From Methanomassiliicoccus sp. UBA345 (GTDB taxonomy: Archaea; Thermoplasmatota; Thermoplasmata; Methanomassiliicoccales; Methanomassiliicoccaceae), in the NCBI GenBank assembly GCA_002504525.1, contig DATD01000020.1, forward strand, positions 18,268 through 30,477: a stretch of DNA of 12,210 nt. The letters run 5' to 3'. Within the stretch, counting starts at the first letter, position 1. Each line of letters starts with the position of its first letter. Below are positions 5,649-12,108 of the stretch, piece after piece. A program made the position numbers and the translations under genes. The notes under the pieces are model-generated. The model ran no database searches. It was not told where the DNA came from and saw nothing but the letters and a program-made list of their open reading frames with translations.

Positions 5649-8510
5649 ATGGCCTACTCTGGACCCCTGGAAAGGGTGGACGATTTTCGCTGGCGGATAC
5701 CTAGGAGCTACAAGGCCGGCATGAGGACCGATGCGATGATCTTCGCCTCCGAGGAGATGATGCCATCGCTGCGCGAGGACAACGCTCCCGAGCAGGCCGC
5801 CAATGTCGCGACCCTGCCCGGCATCGTGGGGCCGTCCTTGGCTATGCCGGACATCCACTGGGGGTACGGCTTTCCTATAGGCGGGGTGGCGGCCATGGAT
5901 GCCGAGGAGGGAGTGATCTCGCCTGGCGGGATCGGCTTCGACATCAACTGCCTATGCGAAGGGTCCAGGATAAGCACCGACCTCGGCGGATGGATGAGGA
6001 TAGAGAACTTTGAGCGGGAGTTCGAGACCTCCATCCAGACGGAAGACGGTTTCGCGCTCGGCCTCAGGGGCGGTAGGACGTCGGTCAGGACCCTGGAGAA
6101 CGGCCTGGTCGATAGGAGACCGTCTGCATTCATGAAAAAGATCAGCGACAAGCGAGTTCTGAAGATCGTCACAAGAACGGGTATCGAACTTCAGTGCTCA
6201 GAGGACCATCCCATCCTGACAGACTCGGGGATGAGGAGCGCCGGCTTCTTGAAGGCCGGTGACCGGGCCGCGGTCAGCTACTTCCAGGGAGTAGAGCTGG
6301 ACACGAGAGCAGACAAGAAAGAGGTCATCCTGGCAAAGATCTTTGGATATATGCTTGGTGACGGCGCGCTCTACCGGACCGGCAAGCGGCTCCAGTCATG
6401 TGCGTACGGCCCGAAGGCGGACCTGGAGAAGATGCAAAGGGACCTGCGCGAGCTCGGTTACGCATCAGAGGTGTATGGGAGGACGAGGGACCACAGCATC
6501 CCGACGCGGTATGGCCAGGTCGAGTTCACCTCCACGAACTGGGAGCTCCACATACACTCACGGGAATTCTCCGAGCTACTTCTCGACAGGGAAATGCCGG
6601 TCGGGGTAAAGACCATCTCCGACCACAGGGTCCCAGAATGGATAATGAAAGCTCCGCTAGCAGTCAAGAGGGCATTCATAGCAGGGCTGTTCGGTGCCGA
6701 ACTGACAGCGCCCAGGACCCATACGAAGACCGGGTTCAATGTACCAATCTTTGCCCAGAACAAGAACGATGAGCACCTCGAAACGGCCAGGTTGTTCTTC
6801 GTGGACCTGATGCTGATGCTTGAAGAGCTGGGCATACAGACGACCAATATCAGCGAGAGTAAGGAGCATTTCAACCAGCATGGGAACACTTCCAGGCTGA
6901 GGCTTCTGATAAGCGCGGACGAGGAGAATCTGATCAGACTGTACCGGACGATCGGCTATGAATATTCAGAGAGCAAGAGCAGAAAGGCCGAGATTGCCGT
7001 CAAGTACATGTTGCTCAAGAAAGAGCTCAACGCCCGCAGGGTCAAGGCGGCCGCTAGGACCAAGGAGCTGAAGAAGAAGGGGCTGAAGCTCAAAGAGGTC
7101 CAAGCACTCCTGGCCGATGAGCATGTTAACGCGCGTTTCATCGAAAGGCATTACTATGAGGAAGCGGGGCAGCGGATAACGCTCGGCTTCGTTTCTTACA
7201 AGGAGTTCCTGTTGAAGGAGATGGAGCAGCTGGAGTCGTTCGGCTTCCTGTACGACGATATCGTCTCGGTCGAAGAGACCTCTTACGACGGATACATCTA
7301 CGACTTCACGGTCGATGGTTCGCACAACTTCGTCGCCAACGGCATGATCGTGTCCAACTGCGGCGTCCGGCTGGTCCGCACCGACCTGGAAGCGGACGAG
7401 GTCAGGCCGCGCATCAAGGAGCTCATATCCACCCTGTTCAAGAACGTGCCCGCCGGGGTCGGCTCCAAGGGAGTGATCGACTTCTCGGGCGGCAAGTTCG
7501 ACGATGTCCTGCAGTACGGCGGGGAGTGGGCGGTGGAGAACGGCTACGGCTGGAAGGAGGACCTCGATGCCACAGAGGAAGGGGGACGGATGAAGACCGC
7601 CGACCCCTCCAAGGTCAGTTCCAAGGCCAAGCAGAGGGGCGTGCCGCAGATCGGCTCGCTCGGCTCCGGCAACCACTTCCTTGAGGTGGACGTGGTGGAG
7701 AAGATCTTCGACGACGAGGCTGCGAAGGCGTTCGGCCTGCGCGAAGGACAGGTGACCGTGACGGTGCACTGCGGCTCCCGCGGCGCGGGCCATCAGATCG
7801 CCACCGACTACCTGCAAGTGATGGAACGATCGGTGCGGCAGACCGGGATCGAGCTTCCCGACCGGCAGCTGGCCTGCGCGCCGGTCCATTCGCAGGAGGG
7901 AGAGGACTATTTCAAGGCGATGTCATGCGGGGCCAACTATGCGTGGGCCAACCGCCAGATGATCCTGCACTGGATCAGGGAATCGTTCGAGGAGCAGTTC
8001 CACGCCGACGCCGAGAAGCTGGGCCTTAGGCAGGTGTACGACGTCGCGCACAACATCGCCAAGGTGGAGGATCATCAGGTCGACGGACGCCGCCGTACGG
8101 TGTACGTGCACCGCAAGGGGGCGACCAGGGCGTTCCCGAAGGACCATCCGGACGTGCCTTCGCAGTACCGCAGCGTCGGCCAGCCGGCGATCATCCCTGG
8201 CAACATGGGCGCAGGCTCCTATGTGCTGGTGGGAGAGCCGAGGATCATGGACGATTCCTTCGGCTCGACGTGCCACGGCGCCGGCCGGGTGATGTCGCGC
8301 TCGCAGGCGCTCAGGACGTTCACCGTGCAGGGCATCAAGGATGACCTCAGCGACAAGGGCATCTTCCTCAAGTCGGCCACCAAGGACGGCATACTGGAAG
8401 AGGCGCCGGAGGCCTACAAGAGCATCGAGCAGGTCGTTTCCGTCGTCGTCGGCGCGGGACTGTCGCGCCGGGTGGCCAAGCTGACCCCCCTGGGAGTGAT
8501 GAAGGGTTAG
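5649..8510 (+). CDS. rtcB: RtcB 3'-phosphate/5'-OH RNA ligase, intein-containing precursor
   Basis: A 953-residue precursor. Removing residues 101-570 (the intein) leaves a 483-residue RtcB, the normal length. RtcB joins tRNA exon halves after intron removal and repairs RNA ends, using GTP and Mn2+. The exteins carry MPDIHWGYGFPIGG, GIGFDIN followed by CGVR, GSGNHF, HCGSRGAGH, YDVAHN, HRKGATRAF and CHGAGR. In spliced numbering, D98, C101, H206, H237 and H331 match the metal ligands D95, C98, H203, H234 and H329 of Pyrococcus horikoshii RtcB. H406 in CHGAGR matches the guanylated H404 (residue numbers recalled from the literature). All catalytic residues therefore appear intact. The intein lies between D98 and C101, so the metal site cannot form before splicing. 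The usual helper, archease, is not in the window. The TAG stop overlaps the convergent HD gene by 4 bases. Confidence 0.97.
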   Translation: MAYSGPLERVDDFRWRIPRSYKAGMRTDAMIFASEEMMPSLREDNAPEQAANVATLPGIVGPSLAMPDIHWGYGFPIGGVAAMDAEEGVISPGGIGFDINCLCEGSRISTDLGGWMRIENFEREFETSIQTEDGFALGLRGGRTSVRTLENGLVDRRPSAFMKKISDKRVLKIVTRTGIELQCSEDHPILTDSGMRSAGFLKAGDRAAVSYFQGVELDTRADKKEVILAKIFGYMLGDGALYRTGKRLQSCAYGPKADLEKMQRDLRELGYASEVYGRTRDHSIPTRYGQVEFTSTNWELHIHSREFSELLLDREMPVGVKTISDHRVPEWIMKAPLAVKRAFIAGLFGAELTAPRTHTKTGFNVPIFAQNKNDEHLETARLFFVDLMLMLEELGIQTTNISESKEHFNQHGNTSRLRLLISADEENLIRLYRTIGYEYSESKSRKAEIAVKYMLLKKELNARRVKAAARTKELKKKGLKLKEVQALLADEHVNARFIERHYYEEAGQRITLGFVSYKEFLLKEMEQLESFGFLYDDIVSVEETSYDGYIYDFTVDGSHNFVANGMIVSNCGVRLVRTDLEADEVRPRIKELISTLFKNVPAGVGSKGVIDFSGGKFDDVLQYGGEWAVENGYGWKEDLDATEEGGRMKTADPSKVSSKAKQRGVPQIGSLGSGNHFLEVDVVEKIFDDEAAKAFGLREGQVTVTVHCGSRGAGHQIATDYLQVMERSVRQTGIELPDRQLACAPVHSQEGEDYFKAMSCGANYAWANRQMILHWIRESFEEQFHADAEKLGLRQVYDVAHNIAKVEDHQVDGRRRTVYVHRKGATRAFPKDHPDVPSQYRSVGQPAIIPGNMGAGSYVLVGEPRIMDDSFGSTCHGAGRVMSRSQALRTFTVQGIKDDLSDKGIFLKSATKDGILEEAPEAYKSIEQVVSVVVGAGLSRRVAKLTPLGVMKG
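5949..7358 (+). mobile_element. Intein with LAGLIDADG homing endonuclease inside rtcB
   Basis: A 470-residue in-frame insert (precursor residues 101-570) begins with Cys (CLCEGSRI) and ends with Asn (GMIVSN), followed by the +1 Cys of the C-extein. Splicing blocks are present: block A at the N-terminus, block B SEDH with H187, block F YDFTV...SHNFVA with H559, and block G ending S569-N570. Endonuclease blocks are GYMLGDG (233-239, acidic D238), a VPEWI block D near 330 and FIAGLFGAE (343-351, acidic E351), so both catalytic acids seem kept. Residues about 452-535 add a Lys/Arg-rich helical region with a possible helix-turn-helix (TKELKKKGLKLKEVQALL from 471). Arginine codons are mostly AGG/AGA here but mostly CGN in the exteins, a sign of separate origin. 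Position 569 is Ser rather than the usual His. An intein in the P. horikoshii RtcB gene is known, to my recollection at this same site. Confidence 0.96.
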
Positions 8511-9817
8511 GAGAACAGCACCTTCGCTGCCACCTTCCGGACGGCGTCGCGGCTCTTGGCGGGGGCCGACACCATAACCGCCCAGTCGTTCACGCCGCGC
8601 GACTGGATGGCCTTGGCCAGCGGGCTGTGGCGGGACAGCGGCCTGACCCTGTCCCCGTCCAGGATCCCGACGTCGGTCTTGCCGATGCGCGGCTCCGACA
8701 GCAACAGCGCCTTTTCCGGGACGTCAAGGACGACGTCCTCCACGCTGACCCCCGCCCGTTCGGCGATCTCCCTCTCCTTGATCTTTCGACGATCGTAGTT
8801 GGCGAGAGCGATCAGCGGCTTTACCTGCCCCTCCTCCATCGACATGATCGGCAGGGTGTACGCTTTCTTGTAGAGGCGGCGGTAGCGGAGCATGGTCATG
8901 AGCCGCGCCGACGCGCCTCCGGCGGCCATGAGCTTGGACGACAGGGAGCAGTCGGTATCGACGAACATATCGACCAGCGACTCCTGCGGCGCGGCCTCGA
9001 CCGCCTTGCACATCATCATCTCGGCGATCCTCACGGTCTTGTGGAAGTACACCGAGGTGTACATCAGCGAGCGCGCCACCATCAGCCCCTCGACGGCCAC
9101 CAGGCCGCTCTTGTGGACGACCAGGTCCCCATGGTGCACCATGATTGTCTGGAACAGCCGGGCGGTGTCGATGGTGCCGTGCGCCACCCCCGTGTAATAG
9201 GCATCCCGAAGCAGATAGTCCATCTGGTCCACGTCCAGCGGCCCGGAGATGATCTGGCTGAGGTAGTTGTCCCGCCCGAAGTGGGCCTGCTCGTCCTCCA
9301 CCATCAGGGTGCTCTGCCCCAGCTCCTGCCTCCTCGCCGAGGTCACCAGGTCGGCGACCCTGCCCGGGTCCAGGCCGGCGGCCTCCAGGATGTCCGGCAG
9401 CGAGGGGATGCTGCCGACGACCTCGCTGTCCTTCCCATGGTAGGGGAGGAAGTCGCCGACGATCATCTCCTTCGATACGTCCATGTGGTCCTTCCCCAGA
9501 CGGTGATGGATCACCTCTTCGAGAGTGTGCGAGAACGGCGTGTGGCCGATGTCGTGGAGCATGGCGGCGGCCCTGACCTCCATGCGGTCGCGGCCATCCA
9601 TGTCCAGGGCCGTGCACAGATTGGACGCCAGATGGTAGGTGCCGAGAGAATGCTCCAGGCGAGTGTGGTTGGCCCCAGGAAAAACAAGGTATGCCAGACC
9701 GAGCTGGTGGATGCCATGCAGACGCTGCATCTCGGGGCGTTCCAGCAGCTCCAGGAAGACGCCGTCCACCCTTACTGTGCCGTGGACGCTATCGTGGATG
9801 ACCTTGTAACCTGGCAC
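8507..9817 (-). CDS. HD-domain phosphohydrolase (SAMHD1/dGTPase-like, COG1078 type)
   Basis: A 436-residue protein. The N-terminal part carries the HD-superfamily metal motif: H56 in HTRLEHSLG, H88-D89 in MLHDIGHTPFSH and an Asp in LDVDQMDYLLRD (195-205). This arrangement is that of the SAMHD1-like deoxynucleotide triphosphohydrolases, so hydrolysis of dNTPs or another phosphorylated nucleotide is the best guess; the substrate is not settled by sequence. The C-terminal third (about 310-436) is less conserved, with a short basic region DRRKIKEREIAERAG. The start is GTG at 9817. TATATA on the minus strand is centred about 26 bases upstream, and no Shine-Dalgarno is seen, so a leaderless mRNA is likely. 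The TAA stop shares bases with the TAG of rtcB. SepF lies 51 bases upstream on the same strand. Confidence 0.88.
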   Translation of the reverse strand: MPGYKVIHDSVHGTVRVDGVFLELLERPEMQRLHGIHQLGLAYLVFPGANHTRLEHSLGTYHLASNLCTALDMDGRDRMEVRAAAMLHDIGHTPFSHTLEEVIHHRLGKDHMDVSKEMIVGDFLPYHGKDSEVVGSIPSLPDILEAAGLDPGRVADLVTSARRQELGQSTLMVEDEQAHFGRDNYLSQIISGPLDVDQMDYLLRDAYYTGVAHGTIDTARLFQTIMVHHGDLVVHKSGLVAVEGLMVARSLMYTSVYFHKTVRIAEMMMCKAVEAAPQESLVDMFVDTDCSLSSKLMAAGGASARLMTMLRYRRLYKKAYTLPIMSMEEGQVKPLIALANYDRRKIKEREIAERAGVSVEDVVLDVPEKALLLSEPRIGKTDVGILDGDRVRPLSRHSPLAKAIQSRGVNDWAVMVSAPAKSRDAVRKVAAKVLFS

Positions 9818-9838
9818 AGGCTAAAAATAACCCGTTTG

Positions 9839-9848
9839 CTATATATCC
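9839..9848 (-). promoter_or_regulatory. TATA box of the HD-domain gene (leaderless start)
   Basis: GATATATAGC on the minus strand has a clean TATATA centred at about 9843, roughly 26 bases before the GTG at 9817. Archaeal transcription begins about 25 bases after the TATA box, so the mRNA would start at or next to the GTG. Confidence 0.6.
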
Positions 9849-9868
9849 CTACCGACCGGATGAGAAGA

Positions 9869-10288
9869 TCAGTGGAAGCCGCCGCGTATCTTCTGGCGGT
9901 CGATCTTTACTCCGTTGGGCGTCACCACGATGTAGTTGCCACCAATGGCCGCTACGTCCCCGTTGGTGTCGCGCGCCACCGACTTCAGCTCGGCGGTGAT
10001 GCGGCGAAGCGACTCGGAATCATTGGCGATGGGAGAATAGTCGATCAGCATCACGGCGCCATCGTAGACGGGCGCGGTGATGTCGCTGAGGTCCTCGTAA
10101 CGGTAGATCTCCGCAATCTTTATCATTCCCTTTCCGCCGGAGGAGGCCTCTCCTTCGAAGGACATCGCTCCGAGGTCGATATACTGGTCGGACTCCACCG
10201 TGGGTACGTCATCCCTGATCTTGCCGAAAGGTCTCCTGCTCAACAACGCCAAACTGCATCCCTCGACCCGGTGAATATGATAGTGCAT
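9869..10288 (-). CDS. sepF: Cell division protein SepF (archaeal type, DUF552)
   Basis: This reads as 139 residues from ATG 10288, or 127 from an in-frame TTG at 10252. The core from IKIAEIYRYEDLSD through GAVMLIDYSPIAND, RRITAELKSVA and GDVAAIGGNYIVVTP to GVKIDRQKIRG matches the SepF fold (PF04472). Archaeal SepF anchors the FtsZ ring to the membrane through an N-terminal amphipathic segment. Starting at TTG gives MALLSRRPFGKIRDD, which looks like such a membrane-targeting segment. GAGGG lies seven bases before the TTG, and a TATA-like AAATATG lies about 39 bases before it. Starting at ATG would put that TATA at the start codon, though a second TATA-like string near 10316 could serve a leaderless ATG start. 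I favour TTG but report the longer frame. No ftsZ is in the window. Confidence 0.85.
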   Translation of the reverse strand: MHYHIHRVEGCSLALLSRRPFGKIRDDVPTVESDQYIDLGAMSFEGEASSGGKGMIKIAEIYRYEDLSDITAPVYDGAVMLIDYSPIANDSESLRRITAELKSVARDTNGDVAAIGGNYIVVTPNGVKIDRQKIRGGFH

Positions 10289-10297
10289 ATTTAGCTT
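10286..10297 (-). promoter_or_regulatory. Candidate TATA box of sepF
   Basis: On the minus strand GCTAAATATGC lies about 39 bases before the TTG at 10252. A transcript starting about 25 bases downstream would carry the GAGGG ribosome site near 10260-10264 and then TTG. This supports the shorter SepF. Confidence 0.4.
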
Positions 10298-10342
10298 TTA
10301 CATTCTGCGCAGCGCATATTACCTGACGAGAGGCCGTTCCGG

Positions 10343-10837
10343 TCAGTCCTCGTCCAGCTTCCACAGCTTGTCCGATACGTGGTGGAGGTTCTTGATGGCC
10401 TTCCCCGGGGACCTCTCCCTCATCTCCTCTCCGGAGACAAGCGCCACGCCCACGGCCAGAGGGACGCCGTTATTGATGTCCTTCACCCACACCAGGTCGT
10501 CCGGCCGCACCGCGGGGTCCGCATCCACGATGCCAGGGCCCATTATGTCGGCGCCTTTGGTCACGAACGGCACGGCCCCCATGTCCACCGTAACCGAGGC
10601 GCGCTGGGGCCTGTGGCGGAGAAGACCGCGCACGGTGAGGAATACCTTGTCCTGATAGATCATCCCCTCGGCGACATTGTTGATGAAAAGTATGTCAAAA
10701 TCAGTGCTCTCCGCCCGGTCCACTGGCTCTCCCGGCCGGAAGGCCTCCACTCCCAGATTGTTCGCCATCTCCTCGGCCAGCGCCTTGACCTCCTTCTCGC
10801 GCAGGCGGTGGCGTTTCCTAACACGGATGTCGCTCAT
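10343..10837 (-). CDS. PUA-domain RNA-binding protein (DUF1947/MCT1-like)
   Basis: A 164-residue protein. Residues 1-75 start with a basic segment, RVRKRHRLREKEVKALAEEM, and match the layout of the DUF1947-type N-terminal domain. Residues about 80-160 form a PUA domain with VTVDMGAVPFVTKGADIMGPGI, a DLVWVKD strand, PLAVGVAL and the closing GKAIKNLHHVSDKLW. The same two-domain plan is found in archaeal COG2016 proteins and in eukaryotic MCT-1/Tma20, which act in translation initiation and ribosome recycling. In archaea the RNA target is not well established. The start ATG at 10837 has a TATA-like AAATTA on the minus strand about 31 bases upstream, overlapping the stop of the zinc-ribbon gene. 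It therefore probably has its own promoter, though read-through from upstream is possible. Confidence 0.85.
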   Translation of the reverse strand: MSDIRVRKRHRLREKEVKALAEEMANNLGVEAFRPGEPVDRAESTDFDILFINNVAEGMIYQDKVFLTVRGLLRHRPQRASVTVDMGAVPFVTKGADIMGPGIVDADPAVRPDDLVWVKDINNGVPLAVGVALVSGEEMRERSPGKAIKNLHHVSDKLWKLDED

Positions 10838-10869
10838 CGGACCAACATTCAGGAACGAATAGAGATAAT

Positions 10870-11184
10870 TTACCTCTCTCCGCGGCCGAACAGCTTGGAA
10901 AGGATACCTTTCTTTCCCTTGGGCGCAGCGATGACGTCCGCTTTGACCGTGGCCGGCGGGGGGACGGGAGCGATCTCAGGAGCAAGCCCTTCGTAACGCT
11001 CCGGCATCACTGCGGCTTCGAGCGCGTCCGATCGCAGCTCGGGTTCATCGAGGCCTTCGGCCACCTTCTCGAGCTCATCGATCCCGTACATCCTGAAGAC
11101 CGTTCCGCATCCAGGACAGGACGTGGCATCCGGTTCGATCGGCCGGTCGCACACCGGGCATTCAACTAGTTCATCGGCCGCCAT
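10870..11184 (-). CDS. Small zinc-ribbon protein with C-terminal basic amphipathic tail
   Basis: A 104-residue protein from ATG 11184. The N-terminus has CPVC at residues 9-12 and CPGC near 23-26, a four-Cys zinc ribbon. An acidic, Pro/Ala-rich linker follows (about 35-88), and the chain ends in KKGILSKLFGRGER, a short basic amphipathic stretch that could touch a membrane or a partner protein. The frame is open far upstream, but that part is antisense to the divergent gene and its residues look random, so the ATG just before the zinc ribbon is preferred. GAGGG lies seven bases before it and a TATATC about 30 bases before it. I do not recognise the family beyond a zinc ribbon. Confidence 0.72.
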   Translation of the reverse strand: MAADELVECPVCDRPIEPDATSCPGCGTVFRMYGIDELEKVAEGLDEPELRSDALEAAVMPERYEGLAPEIAPVPPPATVKADVIAAPKGKKGILSKLFGRGER

Positions 11185-11206
11185 GTTAACGCCCTCAAAG
11201 GGTCGA

Positions 11207-11272
11207 CAGATGATATAGTCGTTACGCGCGGTTGTTAGCGCCGAGATTCGGACCTCAATCATGATTATATCG
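11207..11272. promoter_or_regulatory. Divergent TATA boxes between zinc-ribbon gene and membrane-protein gene
   Basis: Two TATA-like strings face apart. On the minus strand CTATATCA (about 11211-11218) serves the zinc-ribbon gene at 11184. On the plus strand GATTATAT (11263-11270) is centred about 24 bases before the ATG at 11290. The second spacing implies a leaderless mRNA and favours 11290 over the GTG at 11275. Confidence 0.5.
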
Positions 11273-11289
11273 CCGTGCCATTCCCCTGC

Positions 11290-12108
11290 ATGCACTGGGG
11301 CCCTCTCGCGCTGCGCCTGTCCGCAGTGGCCGTGAACCTGTTCGTGGTCGCCATACTGATATTGAGCCTGCTGCCGCTGGCAACCGGGGACCTGCAGGTC
11401 CGCGCTCCCGAGGGCGAAAAGGCCGCCACATCCTTCGAGGATGGCGTGCTCACCATGAGCATTCCGCTGGAGATATTCAATGGCGGCTACTTCGACATCG
11501 ACGATGTGAGGGTGTTCATCAAACTGGGGCAGGACGGCATCGTCCTGACCGAGGCTGCCACCGATGTCATGTCCATTCAGGCGGGAAAGCTCAATCGCCT
11601 CGACCCCGCGTTCTCGTTCGACCTCTCCAAAATAGACAAGGAGGGCCTCGAGGCCATGGTGTTCGAGCGGACCCAGATGGAGTATGACATCGGTGTGGAA
11701 GGCTCCTACACCCTTGGACTGGTGAATGCCGACATCGGCTTCCAGCGAACCATGGAATGGGAGCCGCTCATCGATGACCTCGCGTTCGCCGCGAACGATC
11801 CGCCCTACGTGATCAACGGCACCTCGATCGACATCCTGGTGCGCTACAGCTTCGACGCCTCCTCCCTTCTCCGGGACAGGCCGGTAGGGATGGCATTCAC
11901 GTTGGGCAACGATACCGCGATGATCGGGGACGGGCACATCTCGATGGTGCTGCAGGACCACAATGAGGGGGTGGCCCGCATCACCGTCCCCCAAGAGGCC
12001 GCCGCCTCCCTGATCGGGCCGCAGGACCTCACGCTGGGCATCGACATCTCGGTGCTGGGGGTGGAGGCGCACCTCGATCGCGATTACCATTGGGAGGGGG
12101 TCATTTGA
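11290..12108 (+). CDS. Membrane-anchored extracytoplasmic protein, possibly LEA14/WHy-like
   Basis: A 272-residue protein from ATG 11290 (277 if GTG 11275 is used; the TATA position favours the ATG). One hydrophobic helix at about residues 9-31 is followed by a largely beta-rich region, so an N-terminal anchor with the bulk outside the cell is likely. Two parts look alike in plan: one near TMSIPLEIFNGGYFDIDDVRVFI (55-77), the other near NGTSIDILVRYSFDASSLL (about 178-196). Alternating strands with IFNGGYFDI resemble LEA-14/WHy-type domains, a weak impression only. No enzyme motif is visible. The stop overlaps the next start (TTGA), so the two genes form a translationally coupled operon. Confidence 0.7.
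   Translation: MHWGPLALRLSAVAVNLFVVAILILSLLPLATGDLQVRAPEGEKAATSFEDGVLTMSIPLEIFNGGYFDIDDVRVFIKLGQDGIVLTEAATDVMSIQAGKLNRLDPAFSFDLSKIDKEGLEAMVFERTQMEYDIGVEGSYTLGLVNADIGFQRTMEWEPLIDDLAFAANDPPYVINGTSIDILVRYSFDASSLLRDRPVGMAFTLGNDTAMIGDGHISMVLQDHNEGVARITVPQEAAASLIGPQDLTLGIDISVLGVEAHLDRDYHWEGVI

Noticed and set aside
6966..7889. A 307-codon minus-strand frame across the intein and C-extein
   Set aside because: It is opposite strongly conserved RtcB coding sequence. The translated product shows no family signature.
8627..10294. A 555-codon open frame on the plus strand across the HD and sepF genes
   Set aside because: It is antisense to two genes with clear family motifs. Its peptide is rich in His, Arg, Val and Leu with no recognisable domain, as expected of the complement of GC-rich coding DNA.
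10302..10322. Near-palindrome TGCGCAGCGCA upstream of sepF
   Set aside because: It is only 11 bases, GC-rich and imperfect. Such strings are common in this composition and no second copy was noticed.
11185..12090. Extension of the zinc-ribbon frame upstream to 12090 on the minus strand
   Set aside because: It is antisense to the membrane-protein gene, and the residues before the zinc ribbon resemble no protein family. TATA and ribosome signals sit just before the ATG at 11184.
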